Under the pieces are notes generated by a model that saw only the letters and a program-made list of their open reading frames with translations, searched no databases and was not told the DNA's origin. Both the position numbers and the translations under genes were made by a program. A stretch of 33,528 nucleotides of DNA from an uncultured bacterium (GTDB lineage Bacteria > Patescibacteriota > Minisyncoccia > Moranbacterales > GWC2-37-73): positions 1 to 33,528 of the forward strand of contig CAILTR010000115.1 of NCBI GenBank assembly GCA_903837175.1. Reading direction: 5' to 3'. Positions within the stretch are counted from its first letter, which is position 1, and the number at the start of each line of letters is the position of its first letter. Below, piece by piece: positions 1-9,182 of this stretch.

Positions 1-80
1 GTAACTATTATACCTCACAACGGGGTGTCCTTTTGTTTAAAGGCAAATTGCAATTCAGATTAGAATTTAAGCAAGGTTGT

Positions 81-109
81 TTGCATTTTAAGGGTAATTG
101 TTTTATAAT
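81..109 (+). promoter_or_regulatory. sigma70-like promoter for the precursor peptide gene
   Basis: TTGCAT (81-86), 17-nt spacer, TATAAT (104-109), 37 nt upstream of the ATG at 146. Confidence 0.55.
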
Positions 110-145
110 TTAAATATAAGAAATAATTATTAATTTTTTATAAGT

Positions 146-385
146 ATGAAACTTAGCAGTAGACCTCAAATTAAAAAGAATTTGAAAACTTTTCTTTTAA
201 GTGAAGAGGGCAAGATGACTAAAAAAGATATCGTAAAAATGACAGCGGTGGTGATTGCTGTGGCCGGGGTGCTTAGTGTAGCTGCAAAGCCAACCGATAG
301 TTTTGCCCAGTGTAATCATGCCTCACATGGCTCACATGGCTCACATGGCTCACATGGCTCACATAGTCGCGGTGGTTGGTGTTAG
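146..385 (+). CDS. putative RiPP precursor peptide with His-Gly-Ser (His-Xaa-Ser-type) repeat core
   Basis: 79 aa: charged leader (KKNLKTFLLSEEGKMTKKD), hydrophobic signal-like segment (AVVIAVAGVLSVAA...SFAQ), core CNHASHGSHGSHGSHGSHSRGGWC; next to several radical SAM genes. Confidence 0.75.
   Translation: MKLSSRPQIKKNLKTFLLSEEGKMTKKDIVKMTAVVIAVAGVLSVAAKPTDSFAQCNHASHGSHGSHGSHGSHSRGGWC
320..364 (+). repeat. 9-bp in-frame tandem repeat (ggctcacat) encoding Gly-Ser-His
   Basis: Four perfect copies at 329-364 preceded by one imperfect copy (gcctcacat, 320-328). Confidence 0.9.
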
Positions 386-525
386 ATCTTACATTATAAA
401 TTAAATTTTTTAATGCATATCTCTTTGGTAAAGAGCTTTTTCTGGTTACCTTAGTGTCTTAGGGCGCGATTAATAATCCTTCATATTGCTAAGTATTTTT
501 TAAGACCTTAATGCTACTAAAATAA

Positions 526-1476
526 ATGAAAGTTCTTCATAAAAACATTTCGCATTTAAAAACTAAGAAAAACTTACTTAAATTCATGAAAGCCTTTGCG
601 GCGTCAGCGGAAACTAAAAAGAATTTAATGTGGTTTTTTCGGCAACTTGTTGATAGGGATACTTCTGAAAAAACAGAGTTCGAACTTTCTTTTAAGGTAA
701 AAGATGACGTTCTGCATAAGGGTGAAATTCGTTTGCTAAATATAGATGCCAGGGGTTATTCATACCAGGATGAGCTTAGCTTTCTCGAGAGGCTGTTATT
801 TTACAAGAAAATGATGTGGGGAAAGACAACGTGTGAGAGAAAAAAGCAAATATTTTCCGCCCTGGAAACTGTTGCAAAGACTCCTTTGGATTTATACGGA
901 GGAGCTGATATTTTTGGAAAGAAGTTTTCGTTTGCTTTTTGGCTAATACTGGGAGGGGTAGAGCAGAGTGGAAAAATAAGCTTTGTCAGAAATGCAGATA
1001 AAATATTGAAGAATATTTTCGATGCTTTGGAGATACGTCCTACTTATGCGGTTTCTGCTGGGGATATTTTAAATCTGGGCTTTGATCTTGAGGAGAAAAG
1101 TGCTTTCTATAAGATTTATTATATTTTAAACGGAGAAACTGAAAAGTTTATAAATGAACGTGAAAAGAAGGTAACGCTTGAACTCGGGCGCTTACTAGGT
1201 AAATCTATCAAGCATTGGTTTTTTGTAAGTGAGCGGTATATAATAGATGAAACAACCAAGAAAGGCCCAGGCAGAAGAAAGATCTACCTTGAGTTTTTAG
1301 ATTTAGTTCCTACAGCCGAGGAAAAGACTTTTACGCTCATGGCTAAAATATTTAAGTTAGTAGGCTGTCCTATTCAGCTGAGTTTACTGCGAAATTATTT
1401 GGGCGCCGTAGATGGAAGAATAGTTATAATCGCTTTCGAAGAGGATGGAACGGTTACTTTTTATATTCGTATTTGA
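526..1476 (+). CDS. uncharacterised protein, possible partner in the radical SAM/RiPP cluster
   Basis: 316-aa ORF between the precursor and the first radical SAM gene; no family recognised. Confidence 0.7.
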   Translation: MKVLHKNISHLKTKKNLLKFMKAFAASAETKKNLMWFFRQLVDRDTSEKTEFELSFKVKDDVLHKGEIRLLNIDARGYSYQDELSFLERLLFYKKMMWGKTTCERKKQIFSALETVAKTPLDLYGGADIFGKKFSFAFWLILGGVEQSGKISFVRNADKILKNIFDALEIRPTYAVSAGDILNLGFDLEEKSAFYKIYYILNGETEKFINEREKKVTLELGRLLGKSIKHWFFVSERYIIDETTKKGPGRRKIYLEFLDLVPTAEEKTFTLMAKIFKLVGCPIQLSLLRNYLGAVDGRIVIIAFEEDGTVTFYIRI

Positions 1477-1554
1477 TTAGGCTGAAAATATGTTAAAAAA
1501 TATAATCGAATAATATAACTTTCTTGAAAAAATAATTCTTGAAGCTGCCTGTTT

Positions 1555-2643
1555 ATGTCTAAAAAGGAAATAGCTAAAATAAAACTAACCTTAACGACAA
1601 ACTGCAATTCCAATTGCGGTTATTGTTTTGTTGAGAAGAGTAATGAACGAATGTCGTTTGAGGTTGCAAAGAAAAGCGTAAATCTCTTGCTCGAATCTCC
1701 AGGTAAGGATAAACTCCTCTCTTTGTATGGTGGGGAACCATTTTTGGAATTTCCGCTGATCGAGGAGGTTGTTACTTATGCTAGGAAAAGAGAAGTGAAG
1801 CTTAAAAAAAGATTGATTATTTCAATTTGCTCAAATTTGCTGTGGTTGGATGATAAAAAAATAGCATTTTTAAAGAAACACAAGTTAAAGGTAACCGTTA
1901 GTATTGTAGGTAAAAGTGCTGATCATAATAAATTTAGGAGTGCTACGGGGAGGGAAAAACCTTATGCTAAAGTAATTAAAAACTTAATTTGGCTAGCTAG
2001 TGAACTTCCGAGCTCTGATATCGGGATTTCATTTGTAGTTCTGCCAAGGCTAAGCTCAAAAATGGTTGAATATTTTAAGCATATAATATCACTTGGGCTT
2101 AGTAATAATATAAATTTTGAAATAATTCAAGAATTTGAAAAATGGCGAGAAATTGATCGAAAAAATTTCATAGGAGGTTTTCATGAGATACTACTGATGA
2201 CGCTGGAAATGATTGCAAGAAATAATTTCATCTTCATTAACCCGATTTCCTGGGAGCTGGGTCGTCGAAAATTAACGGAGGCGCAAAGTACTAGCTGTCA
2301 GGTTCGCCATAACCTAGAGGTCTATCCGTCTGGGGATATGGCTTTTTCTCCATTTTTACTAAATTGTGAGGGTGAGTTGAAAAGCCATTTTTTGATTGGC
2401 AATGCTAAAACTGGTCTTAATAGAAAGTTTGGAAGTTGTATTTTTAATTTAAGCAGTGATAAATGTAAGCGTTGTGAGAATGACTATTATGCTAAATATC
2501 AGAGAACTGACGATGCTTATCTCATAGTCGATGCCTATACTAAAATGAGCCTTGAGGCAGCGAAGAAGATTGCAAAAAAAGCTAAAGTCAATAAATATTT
2601 TCGTGATTATGTTTCTTACGCTAAAAAAAATCTTTGTTTTTGA
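1555..2643 (+). CDS. radical SAM protein with SPASM-like C-terminus
   Basis: LTLTTNCNSNCGYCF (CxxxCxxC), LYGGEP, C-terminal CQVRHNLEVYPSGDMAFSPFLLNC...C..CKRC. Confidence 0.88.
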   Translation: MSKKEIAKIKLTLTTNCNSNCGYCFVEKSNERMSFEVAKKSVNLLLESPGKDKLLSLYGGEPFLEFPLIEEVVTYARKREVKLKKRLIISICSNLLWLDDKKIAFLKKHKLKVTVSIVGKSADHNKFRSATGREKPYAKVIKNLIWLASELPSSDIGISFVVLPRLSSKMVEYFKHIISLGLSNNINFEIIQEFEKWREIDRKNFIGGFHEILLMTLEMIARNNFIFINPISWELGRRKLTEAQSTSCQVRHNLEVYPSGDMAFSPFLLNCEGELKSHFLIGNAKTGLNRKFGSCIFNLSSDKCKRCENDYYAKYQRTDDAYLIVDAYTKMSLEAAKKIAKKAKVNKYFRDYVSYAKKNLCF

Positions 2644-4036
2644 TTGTTTAGTGATTTTTTATTTAACAAACAATAAATTGAAAAGTGATTATTTTGAAAA
2701 ATTTGTGGCTCGCTTGGAAAAAACTTCCATAAGTATGTTGAATTACAATAAGTTTTTTAAGTTGCTTACATATGGCAATTCGAAAGAAGTTTATCTTAGT
2801 GCAGGGGAAGTGGCTAAATACTGGAATGATTTAGGTGGGAAGTATGATGAAAAGATTTTGCAATTTATTTTTTATTTTCCATACTGCGCGCAGAAATGCC
2901 TTTATTGTAGAGAACGGTCTGAGAAAATAAAAAATTGTAAAGAGGTAGTAGATTTTATCCTAGATGCGGAGAAAGAAATGGAATTTTTTTCGTCTATTTT
3001 TAGAAATAGGGAAATAGATTATTTCACTTTCAATGGCGGAAGTCCTGATGTTTTAAGTCATAACCAATTAAGATTGGTGTTAACTTCATTATTCTTAAAA
3101 TTTAAATTTAAAAAAGATGCTGTAAAAAGGATCGAATTTAATCCAACTGGAGTTAGCTCGAAAAAGTTGGAAATAGTCAAAGAGTTTGGTTTTAATAGAA
3201 TCAGCTTTGGAGTTCAATCCTTATCCAAAAAAGCATTGAAAAATGCAGGACGGCCGTATGCCGAGCTCGAGACTATTAAAGAGATAATTTCCTTGACAAG
3301 AAAAATGGGTCTCGATGATATTAATATAGATTTAATCCTTGGACTTCCGGGGGAAAGCTATGCTCAGTTTGAAGATGGACTCCGAGAGTTATGCGAGCTC
3401 AAACCTGCGCAAATTATGGTATATATTCTAAATGAGCCAAATAGACGGTATTTATCGAAGTATCCCAGTATGAGTATTGAAACTTTCCAGGTATCGGTTG
3501 AAAAAATGGTTTCTAAATTTTTAAAAAGTACTTTTCTAGATGAACTTAAGGAAATGAATTATGTCCTTGTTCCAGATAAGGATAATTTAAATTATAAATA
3601 TTTTGCTTTGGTCAGGAGGGATTTATCCGCTAGGGCCTGGCTAGGTGCTATGGACAGTTATATTAATATCTCTACTTTTATTGTTGGGAAAAAGAATACC
3701 TCGAATATTTTTTCTGATTTGATTTATGAACGAGTTGCTGATTTTAATACTAAAGATAAGATTTACAAGGCATCGATTATTGATGAAGAATATGAAATGA
3801 AAAAATTCATCTTTTCATCTGTTGAAAGTTCAAGGCAGTTAAATGTTGATTTGTTTAGGAAAGTTTTCGGGGTTAGTATTGAGGAAAAATTTAATATTGC
3901 GATAAAGATATTGCGAGAAAAAAAAAGAATAGCTGCAAAGAAAGGGGTCATCTCTTTTCTGGGTAGAAACTCTAGGGATATTATTATAGACTTAGCATTT
4001 CTTATCTCAAATATGGAGAAAAAATCTCAAAAATAA
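2552..4036 (+). CDS. HemN-like radical SAM protein
   Basis: YFPYCAQKCLYC (CxxxCxxC), FNGGSPDVL, GFNRISFGVQSLSKKALKNAGR, DLILGLPGES. Annotated start overlaps the previous gene; GTG at 2651 or ATG at 2609 are alternative starts. Confidence 0.85.
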   Translation: MRQRRRLQKKLKSINIFVIMFLTLKKIFVFDCLVIFYLTNNKLKSDYFEKFVARLEKTSISMLNYNKFFKLLTYGNSKEVYLSAGEVAKYWNDLGGKYDEKILQFIFYFPYCAQKCLYCRERSEKIKNCKEVVDFILDAEKEMEFFSSIFRNREIDYFTFNGGSPDVLSHNQLRLVLTSLFLKFKFKKDAVKRIEFNPTGVSSKKLEIVKEFGFNRISFGVQSLSKKALKNAGRPYAELETIKEIISLTRKMGLDDINIDLILGLPGESYAQFEDGLRELCELKPAQIMVYILNEPNRRYLSKYPSMSIETFQVSVEKMVSKFLKSTFLDELKEMNYVLVPDKDNLNYKYFALVRRDLSARAWLGAMDSYINISTFIVGKKNTSNIFSDLIYERVADFNTKDKIYKASIIDEEYEMKKFIFSSVESSRQLNVDLFRKVFGVSIEEKFNIAIKILREKKRIAAKKGVISFLGRNSRDIIIDLAFLISNMEKKSQK

Positions 4037-4164
4037 ATAAAAAGTTACTTTTAATAGTCGCCTGGATGTCAGAAGGTGTTTGACCATAAAAAGCTTAATC
4101 TTGCAAGAAATTTGCAGAGATGTTATGATAAAGTTGAAAATTAATAATATAAAAATCTAAAAAA

Positions 4165-5100
4165 ATGTCAAAAAAAATAAAAATAATTTTATTCTGCGTG
4201 GGGTTACTTTCGTTAGCGGGTGCGATTGTTTTGGTTTTTTTGTATTATAATCAAATTGGGCAGTTGCAGCAGGATACTGCCGGGTCAGTAGATAATGCTA
4301 ATAGTACGCAATCAGTTTCGGCGCCAGCTTTAGGTGAAATTAAGAATGATGTTATCAATAACCCAGGCACCAGTGAGGTTATTTGTGGTCGGGAGAGTAT
4401 AAAGAATACAAAACCTATTGAGGACGGAAAAATATATGTAACAAGAGTGTCGGGTGCTGATCAAAATAGCGTAGCTTATTATAACGATTATTTGCTTTGT
4501 AAAATGTTTATAACGGAAAAAACTGCAAGTATAGCAGAAGATTTTATTGGGACTGAGAATAACTTTTCACAAAGCTCTTTTGCTGAGAATTTCTTCACTG
4601 AATTTAGCTCCTGGGGTGCTATCTTTAAAAGTAGCGATTGTGGATCAGTTGAAGTTTCTAATGCTGTTAGTAATATGAAAAAAGCTGTCCTGTCGCCAGC
4701 TGAAAACTCTGCACCTGCTGATCTCTCAAATGATATTAATATTAAATTTTCAAATAATCTTAGGAATGTTTCAAGTGCTGATCTGTGTGGCTTTTTTAAG
4801 AGAAACGCAGATACTATAGCTAAATTTGAGAAGGAAGATTTTTGTGCTGGAGATTTGTATTGCCAAGCTACAATAAAAGACGATATAAATGTTTGCGCTG
4901 GTCTAGCTTCTGAGGATGATAAGAAATCATGCAGGGATAATACTTGGTATCAAAGAGCATTAAGAAGTAATAATATAGCCACCTGCGCTAATGTTGAATC
5001 TTCGCAGCAAAACATAGCTTGTCAGGCCTACTTCCTCAATCAATTTTCGAATATGTGTGATGGCTTGATTAATACGATTAATGATAAGTTCTGCAAGTAG
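4165..5100 (+). CDS. membrane-anchored extracytoplasmic Cys-rich protein of unknown function
   Basis: N-terminal TM (IILFCVGLLSLAGAIVLVFLYY); Cys-rich C-terminal half with recurrent spaced Cys (FCAGDLYC...VCAGL...SCRD...TCANV...ACQ...MCDG...FCK). Confidence 0.7.
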   Translation: MSKKIKIILFCVGLLSLAGAIVLVFLYYNQIGQLQQDTAGSVDNANSTQSVSAPALGEIKNDVINNPGTSEVICGRESIKNTKPIEDGKIYVTRVSGADQNSVAYYNDYLLCKMFITEKTASIAEDFIGTENNFSQSSFAENFFTEFSSWGAIFKSSDCGSVEVSNAVSNMKKAVLSPAENSAPADLSNDINIKFSNNLRNVSSADLCGFFKRNADTIAKFEKEDFCAGDLYCQATIKDDINVCAGLASEDDKKSCRDNTWYQRALRSNNIATCANVESSQQNIACQAYFLNQFSNMCDGLINTINDKFCK

Positions 5101-5189
5101 GATAACTAAAAATAAGATTTGTTTCAGCTACTTCGCCAATAGATTGTTGGATAGTTATGTTAATTTTCCGTTAAATCAATAATTATACT

Positions 5190-5921
5190 ATGGCGATTAA
5201 ACAAAAAATGAATATTGCATGTGTGATCAGTGGTGGAAAGGATGGGTTTTTTGCGTATAATGAATTAAATAAGCTCGAATCTTATAATGTGAAAACCTTT
5301 CTGAATTTGTATGTTAATAAAAATGAAGTAAGTTTCCATCAATATCGCAAGCAATTAGTTGCAATGCAAGCCAAAGCGATCGGAATCCCGTTAATTCAGA
5401 AGGAAGTAGCTAGGCAATACGAAAATCAAGAACTCTTCAAGAGTCAATTAACACAAATTATTTTAAACCTCAAGGATTCTGGTATTGAGGGTGTTTGCTT
5501 TGGCTATATTCTCGCGGGGGATTGCCAAGATTTATTATTGCGTCAAATTTGTAAAGAAGTTGGCATTAAGCTTATTTTACCTAACTATAAAAAGAAATCT
5601 AGTTTAGTCTTAGAGGGTATTGTAAATTCTGGAATAAAATCGATAGTAACCTCTGTTGATCCGAAAAAGCTTCCCGATATTTGGTTGGGTCGTGAAATCA
5701 ATGAGGAATTTATTTTAAAAATTGGAAAAATAAAAGAAGTGGATCCCTGTGGGGATGCCGGTGAATACCACTCATTTGTTTTAGATGCACCATTTTTTTT
5801 AAAGCGTCTTAAATTAAAAAGGGGAGGCATGAAAATTTTTGAAACAAAAACTTTTTTATTGGGAGAGGCCTTCATCCAAAGAAATATTTCTTTGGATGAG
5901 ATAATGCTAGTGGATAAGTAA
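5190..5921 (+). CDS. PP-loop ATPase, Dph6/diphthine-ammonia ligase-like family
   Basis: SGGKDGFFAYNEL PP-loop, GVCFGYI and DPCGDAGEYHSFVLDAPFF motifs typical of the Dph6/ATP_bind_4 family. Confidence 0.8.
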   Translation: MAIKQKMNIACVISGGKDGFFAYNELNKLESYNVKTFLNLYVNKNEVSFHQYRKQLVAMQAKAIGIPLIQKEVARQYENQELFKSQLTQIILNLKDSGIEGVCFGYILAGDCQDLLLRQICKEVGIKLILPNYKKKSSLVLEGIVNSGIKSIVTSVDPKKLPDIWLGREINEEFILKIGKIKEVDPCGDAGEYHSFVLDAPFFLKRLKLKRGGMKIFETKTFLLGEAFIQRNISLDEIMLVDK

Positions 5922-6051
5922 ATAGGCTGATTGGATACTGACTAAACGTGTTTTGTGGAAAGCTGGCAGAGGTGAGCATGGAAAAAGCAGAAAAAAGTGA
6001 GAGATGCTTGGTGTATAATTAATTTGAGTAAAGGCCATCAGTGATGCCTTT

Positions 6052-7086
6052 TTGCTTAAAGGGGGTGATATTGCAAACTATGAAAGTATTACAGGGCAAG
6101 ACGTTATTTTTGAGCTGAAAATTGCTAAAAATATAGCATGCTATTCGAATAATAAAAAAGTCATAATCTTGATAAATCCTATGAAAAAAGCCGATCTTAA
6201 AACTGGATTTCTATGTAATAATAATTGTCTTTTTTGCGTGCAAGGGCCAGAAAAAAAGAAGTTTGGCAATAAAAGCACAAGTGAGTTGATTGAAATTATT
6301 AAAAAGGCTAAAAAGGGTTGCGATACCATCGTTTTTACTGGTGGAGAGCCCACAATTAGAAAGGATTTAATTGAATTAGTGGCGATGGCGAAAAAAGTTG
6401 GTTTTAAAACTATTCAAATTCAATCTAATGGTCGAATGTTTGTTTACGAGCAGTTTTGCAAAGATATAGTTAAAGCTGGGGCTAATGAATTTGCCTTGGC
6501 TTTACATGGACACACGGCGGAACTCCATAACTATTTAACTGGAGCGGAAAGTTTTCGTCAAATTGTAGCCGGGATTAAAACACTTAAGAAAATGAAACAG
6601 GTAGTTATCACTAATACTGTGATTACGAAATCTAATTATCGGCACTTGCCAGAAATTGCTAAGGTTTTAATTGGTCTTAATGTTGATCAAATGCAATTTG
6701 CTTTTGTGCACGCGGTTGGAGCAGCTGGAAATAATTTTGATTCAGTTGTGGCTAGGGTGGAAATGGTTGCGCCTTATCTGAAAAAAGCTATTGATATCGG
6801 TAGGGTACTAAAGACAAGGGTAATGACAGAAGGACTGCCGTTTTGTATTCTGCAGGGCTATGAAAGTAGTATTTCAGAAACTGTGATGCCAGATATAAAG
6901 ATTTTCGATCAAATTAGCGTAATTGATGATTATAAAAAAATGCGCATTAATGACGATAAGGCCAAGGGCCCGAAATGTGAGCAATGTCTCTACAATAATA
7001 TTTGCGAGGGGCCCTGGAAAGAATATCCCCAAGCTTTCGGCTGGGATGAATTTAAGCCGGTAGTCAGAAAAAAGAAAAATGACTAA
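6052..7086 (+). CDS. radical SAM protein, tandem paralog 1
   Basis: CNNNCLFC, FTGGEPT, ALHGHTAELHNYLTG, C-terminal CEQCLYNNICEGPW...GWDEFKPV. ATG at 6181 is the more likely start. Confidence 0.88.
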   Translation: MLKGGDIANYESITGQDVIFELKIAKNIACYSNNKKVIILINPMKKADLKTGFLCNNNCLFCVQGPEKKKFGNKSTSELIEIIKKAKKGCDTIVFTGGEPTIRKDLIELVAMAKKVGFKTIQIQSNGRMFVYEQFCKDIVKAGANEFALALHGHTAELHNYLTGAESFRQIVAGIKTLKKMKQVVITNTVITKSNYRHLPEIAKVLIGLNVDQMQFAFVHAVGAAGNNFDSVVARVEMVAPYLKKAIDIGRVLKTRVMTEGLPFCILQGYESSISETVMPDIKIFDQISVIDDYKKMRINDDKAKGPKCEQCLYNNICEGPWKEYPQAFGWDEFKPVVRKKKND

Positions 7087-8230
7087 AGATAGAGAATTAC
7101 TTAAGAAAATTGCCTCTCAACAAAAACGGCACTGGGTGCGGATAACTCGTGCTTGTAATAATAGTTGTCTTTTTTGTCTTGATCGGGAAAATCAAAATGG
7201 CTCAATTTTTTCAATGGCAGAAATTGTTCTTGATTTAAAACGAGGTCTTAGTGAGGGGATTAAGCGGGTTGTTATTTCTGGCGGCGATCCAACTGTCCAT
7301 CCAGAATTAGTTAAAATTATTAGCAAAGCTAAGGACTTAGGCTACCAGCATGTGCAGATAATTACGAATGGAAGGATGTTGGCTTATGAAAAATTTGCAG
7401 TTGATTTAAAAAAGGCTGGCTTGGATGAGGTAACCCTTTCGCTACATAGTCACCTCGAAAAAGATTTTGAGGAGTTGACGGGAGTCAGAGGCAGTTATAG
7501 ACAAGCGATGCAAGGATTGCTTAACGCTCAAAAACAAGGATTTATCGTCAGTGTGGATATTGTTATCAATAAAATAAATTATAAAAAGCTCAAAGAAACT
7601 CTCCAATTTTTTATCCAGCTGGGGGTTAGCGAATTTGATTTGCTTTACCCAATTCCCTTTGGTAGCGCCTGGGAAAATCGAAAAAAACTTTTCTTTTCTC
7701 CCGAAAAAGCCCAAAGAGATCTTAGTAGGGCTTTTGCACTTTCTAAAAATAAGGCTTTATTTATTTGGACAAACAGATTGCCGGCTCAGTATTTGGAAGG
7801 TTTTGAAGATCTTATTCAAAATCCAATTAAAATCCATGACGAGGTTCGCGGAATGCAATTCGAATTGATACGCCTTATTGGGCGGGGAGCTCAATTGTCT
7901 TGCAAGGGTGAGCGCTGCCAGTATTGTTTTATGCAAAATTATTGTCAGGACTTGGTGGAACTTTTAGAAAAAAAAGCTTTAAGTTCTAAGGAGAACCCGG
8001 TATGCTTAAAAGCAAAGTTGGTAAAAAATGAAAAAACCCTTAATTTTAAGCTGGATAAGAATTTTACGCTGGAAAAATTTACAGACTTTTTTATTAAAAA
8101 TAGATATTTTGTAAAAAGTTTACGCTGTAAAAAGTGCAAATACGATAGTAAGTGCCAAGGCGTTTGGATAGAGGATGTAAGAAAAAAAGGTTTTTCGATA
8201 CTTAAGCCAAGACTTCAAAATGAAAACTGA
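7079..8230 (+). CDS. radical SAM protein, tandem paralog 2 (extra Cys-rich insert)
   Basis: CNNSCLFC, ISGGDPTVHPEL, SLHSHLEKDFEELTG, CKGERCQYCFMQNYC, C-terminal CKKCKYDSKCQGVW; overlaps the previous gene by 8 bp. Confidence 0.88.
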   Translation: MTKDRELLKKIASQQKRHWVRITRACNNSCLFCLDRENQNGSIFSMAEIVLDLKRGLSEGIKRVVISGGDPTVHPELVKIISKAKDLGYQHVQIITNGRMLAYEKFAVDLKKAGLDEVTLSLHSHLEKDFEELTGVRGSYRQAMQGLLNAQKQGFIVSVDIVINKINYKKLKETLQFFIQLGVSEFDLLYPIPFGSAWENRKKLFFSPEKAQRDLSRAFALSKNKALFIWTNRLPAQYLEGFEDLIQNPIKIHDEVRGMQFELIRLIGRGAQLSCKGERCQYCFMQNYCQDLVELLEKKALSSKENPVCLKAKLVKNEKTLNFKLDKNFTLEKFTDFFIKNRYFVKSLRCKKCKYDSKCQGVWIEDVRKKGFSILKPRLQNEN

Positions 8231-9164
8231 AAAAATTGAAACCTTACATGTCAGTGTGGGCTTTACTTGCAATAATTCATGTTTTTTTTGCATGGAATCA
8301 AATAAAAAACTGCGCTATGATACAGTTAAAAAATTCATTTCTTCTGACCACATGTATCGTGAAATGGATAAGCACAGGAATGTAAAAAAGATTGGCTTCG
8401 GCAGGGGTGAGCCAACCTTAAATCCTGATTTGCCAAAATATATTGCTTACGCAAAGAAAAAAGGTTTCTTGGAGATAGCGGTTATTAGTAACGGACGGCA
8501 ATATAAGGATAAAGAATTTTGTCGCAAACTTATCGAAAGTGGCGTTACTGAGTTTATTGTTTCATTGCATGGCCATACGAAAGAAATCCATGAAGTATTA
8601 ACTCGGGGCAAGGATAGTTTCCTGGAAACGACGCAAGGCTTAAAAAATCTTTCTGAGCTTAGACACCAGTTTAAATTTCGCATTGTTATAAGTCACGTGG
8701 TTACGAAAGTTAATTATAGGTTTATTGGGAATTTTCTTAAACTTATGCGAAACTTTACTATCAGCGAGATTTTATTGGGAGTGGTGAGACCTTATAATTG
8801 TGGTGGGATGAAAAAATTCTTTTTCGCACTAATGCCGAAATATAGCGAGGTCGCGAAAGAAATAGATCAGCTTTTTGAAAAAAATGCGAAGTTATTTTTT
8901 TCAAAGGAAGATGCTAATAAAAAGTACGTAATTATTAATGATATTCCAGCATGTTCCTCGAAGAAGCTGGTTGAACTGATAGGAATTAGAAGGGAGTGGG
9001 TCTCAGGAAATGATATAAAAGGCGAAGAATATGCAGATGGCCTGCCTAGGCTCAAAAGTATTAAATGCCAAAAATGTTTGTACGAAAAAATGTGTGGAGG
9101 AATATTTGAGAGCTATATTAACCACTATGGTTGGGATGAGTTTACGCCAGTTGTAAAAAAATAA
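8220..9164 (+). CDS. radical SAM protein, tandem paralog 3 (GRGEP variant)
   Basis: CNNSCFFC, FGRGEPTLNPDL, SLHGHTKEIHEVLT, C-terminal CQKCLYEKMCGGIF...GWDEFTPVV; overlaps the previous gene by 11 bp. Confidence 0.88.
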   Translation: MKTEKIETLHVSVGFTCNNSCFFCMESNKKLRYDTVKKFISSDHMYREMDKHRNVKKIGFGRGEPTLNPDLPKYIAYAKKKGFLEIAVISNGRQYKDKEFCRKLIESGVTEFIVSLHGHTKEIHEVLTRGKDSFLETTQGLKNLSELRHQFKFRIVISHVVTKVNYRFIGNFLKLMRNFTISEILLGVVRPYNCGGMKKFFFALMPKYSEVAKEIDQLFEKNAKLFFSKEDANKKYVIINDIPACSSKKLVELIGIRREWVSGNDIKGEEYADGLPRLKSIKCQKCLYEKMCGGIFESYINHYGWDEFTPVVKK

Positions 9165-9182
9165 TTAATAGAGAGTAATATT

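Noticed and set aside
526-1476. Idea that the 316-aa protein is an ABBA-type peptide prenyltransferase (KIYY and KIYLEF strands)
   Set aside because: Resemblance is too weak to call from sequence alone; left as unassigned pending structure prediction.
5975-6022. Short ORF MEKAEKSERCLVYN as a second precursor peptide
   Set aside because: Only 14 codons, no repeat or leader-like features, and it overlaps a likely -10 promoter element.
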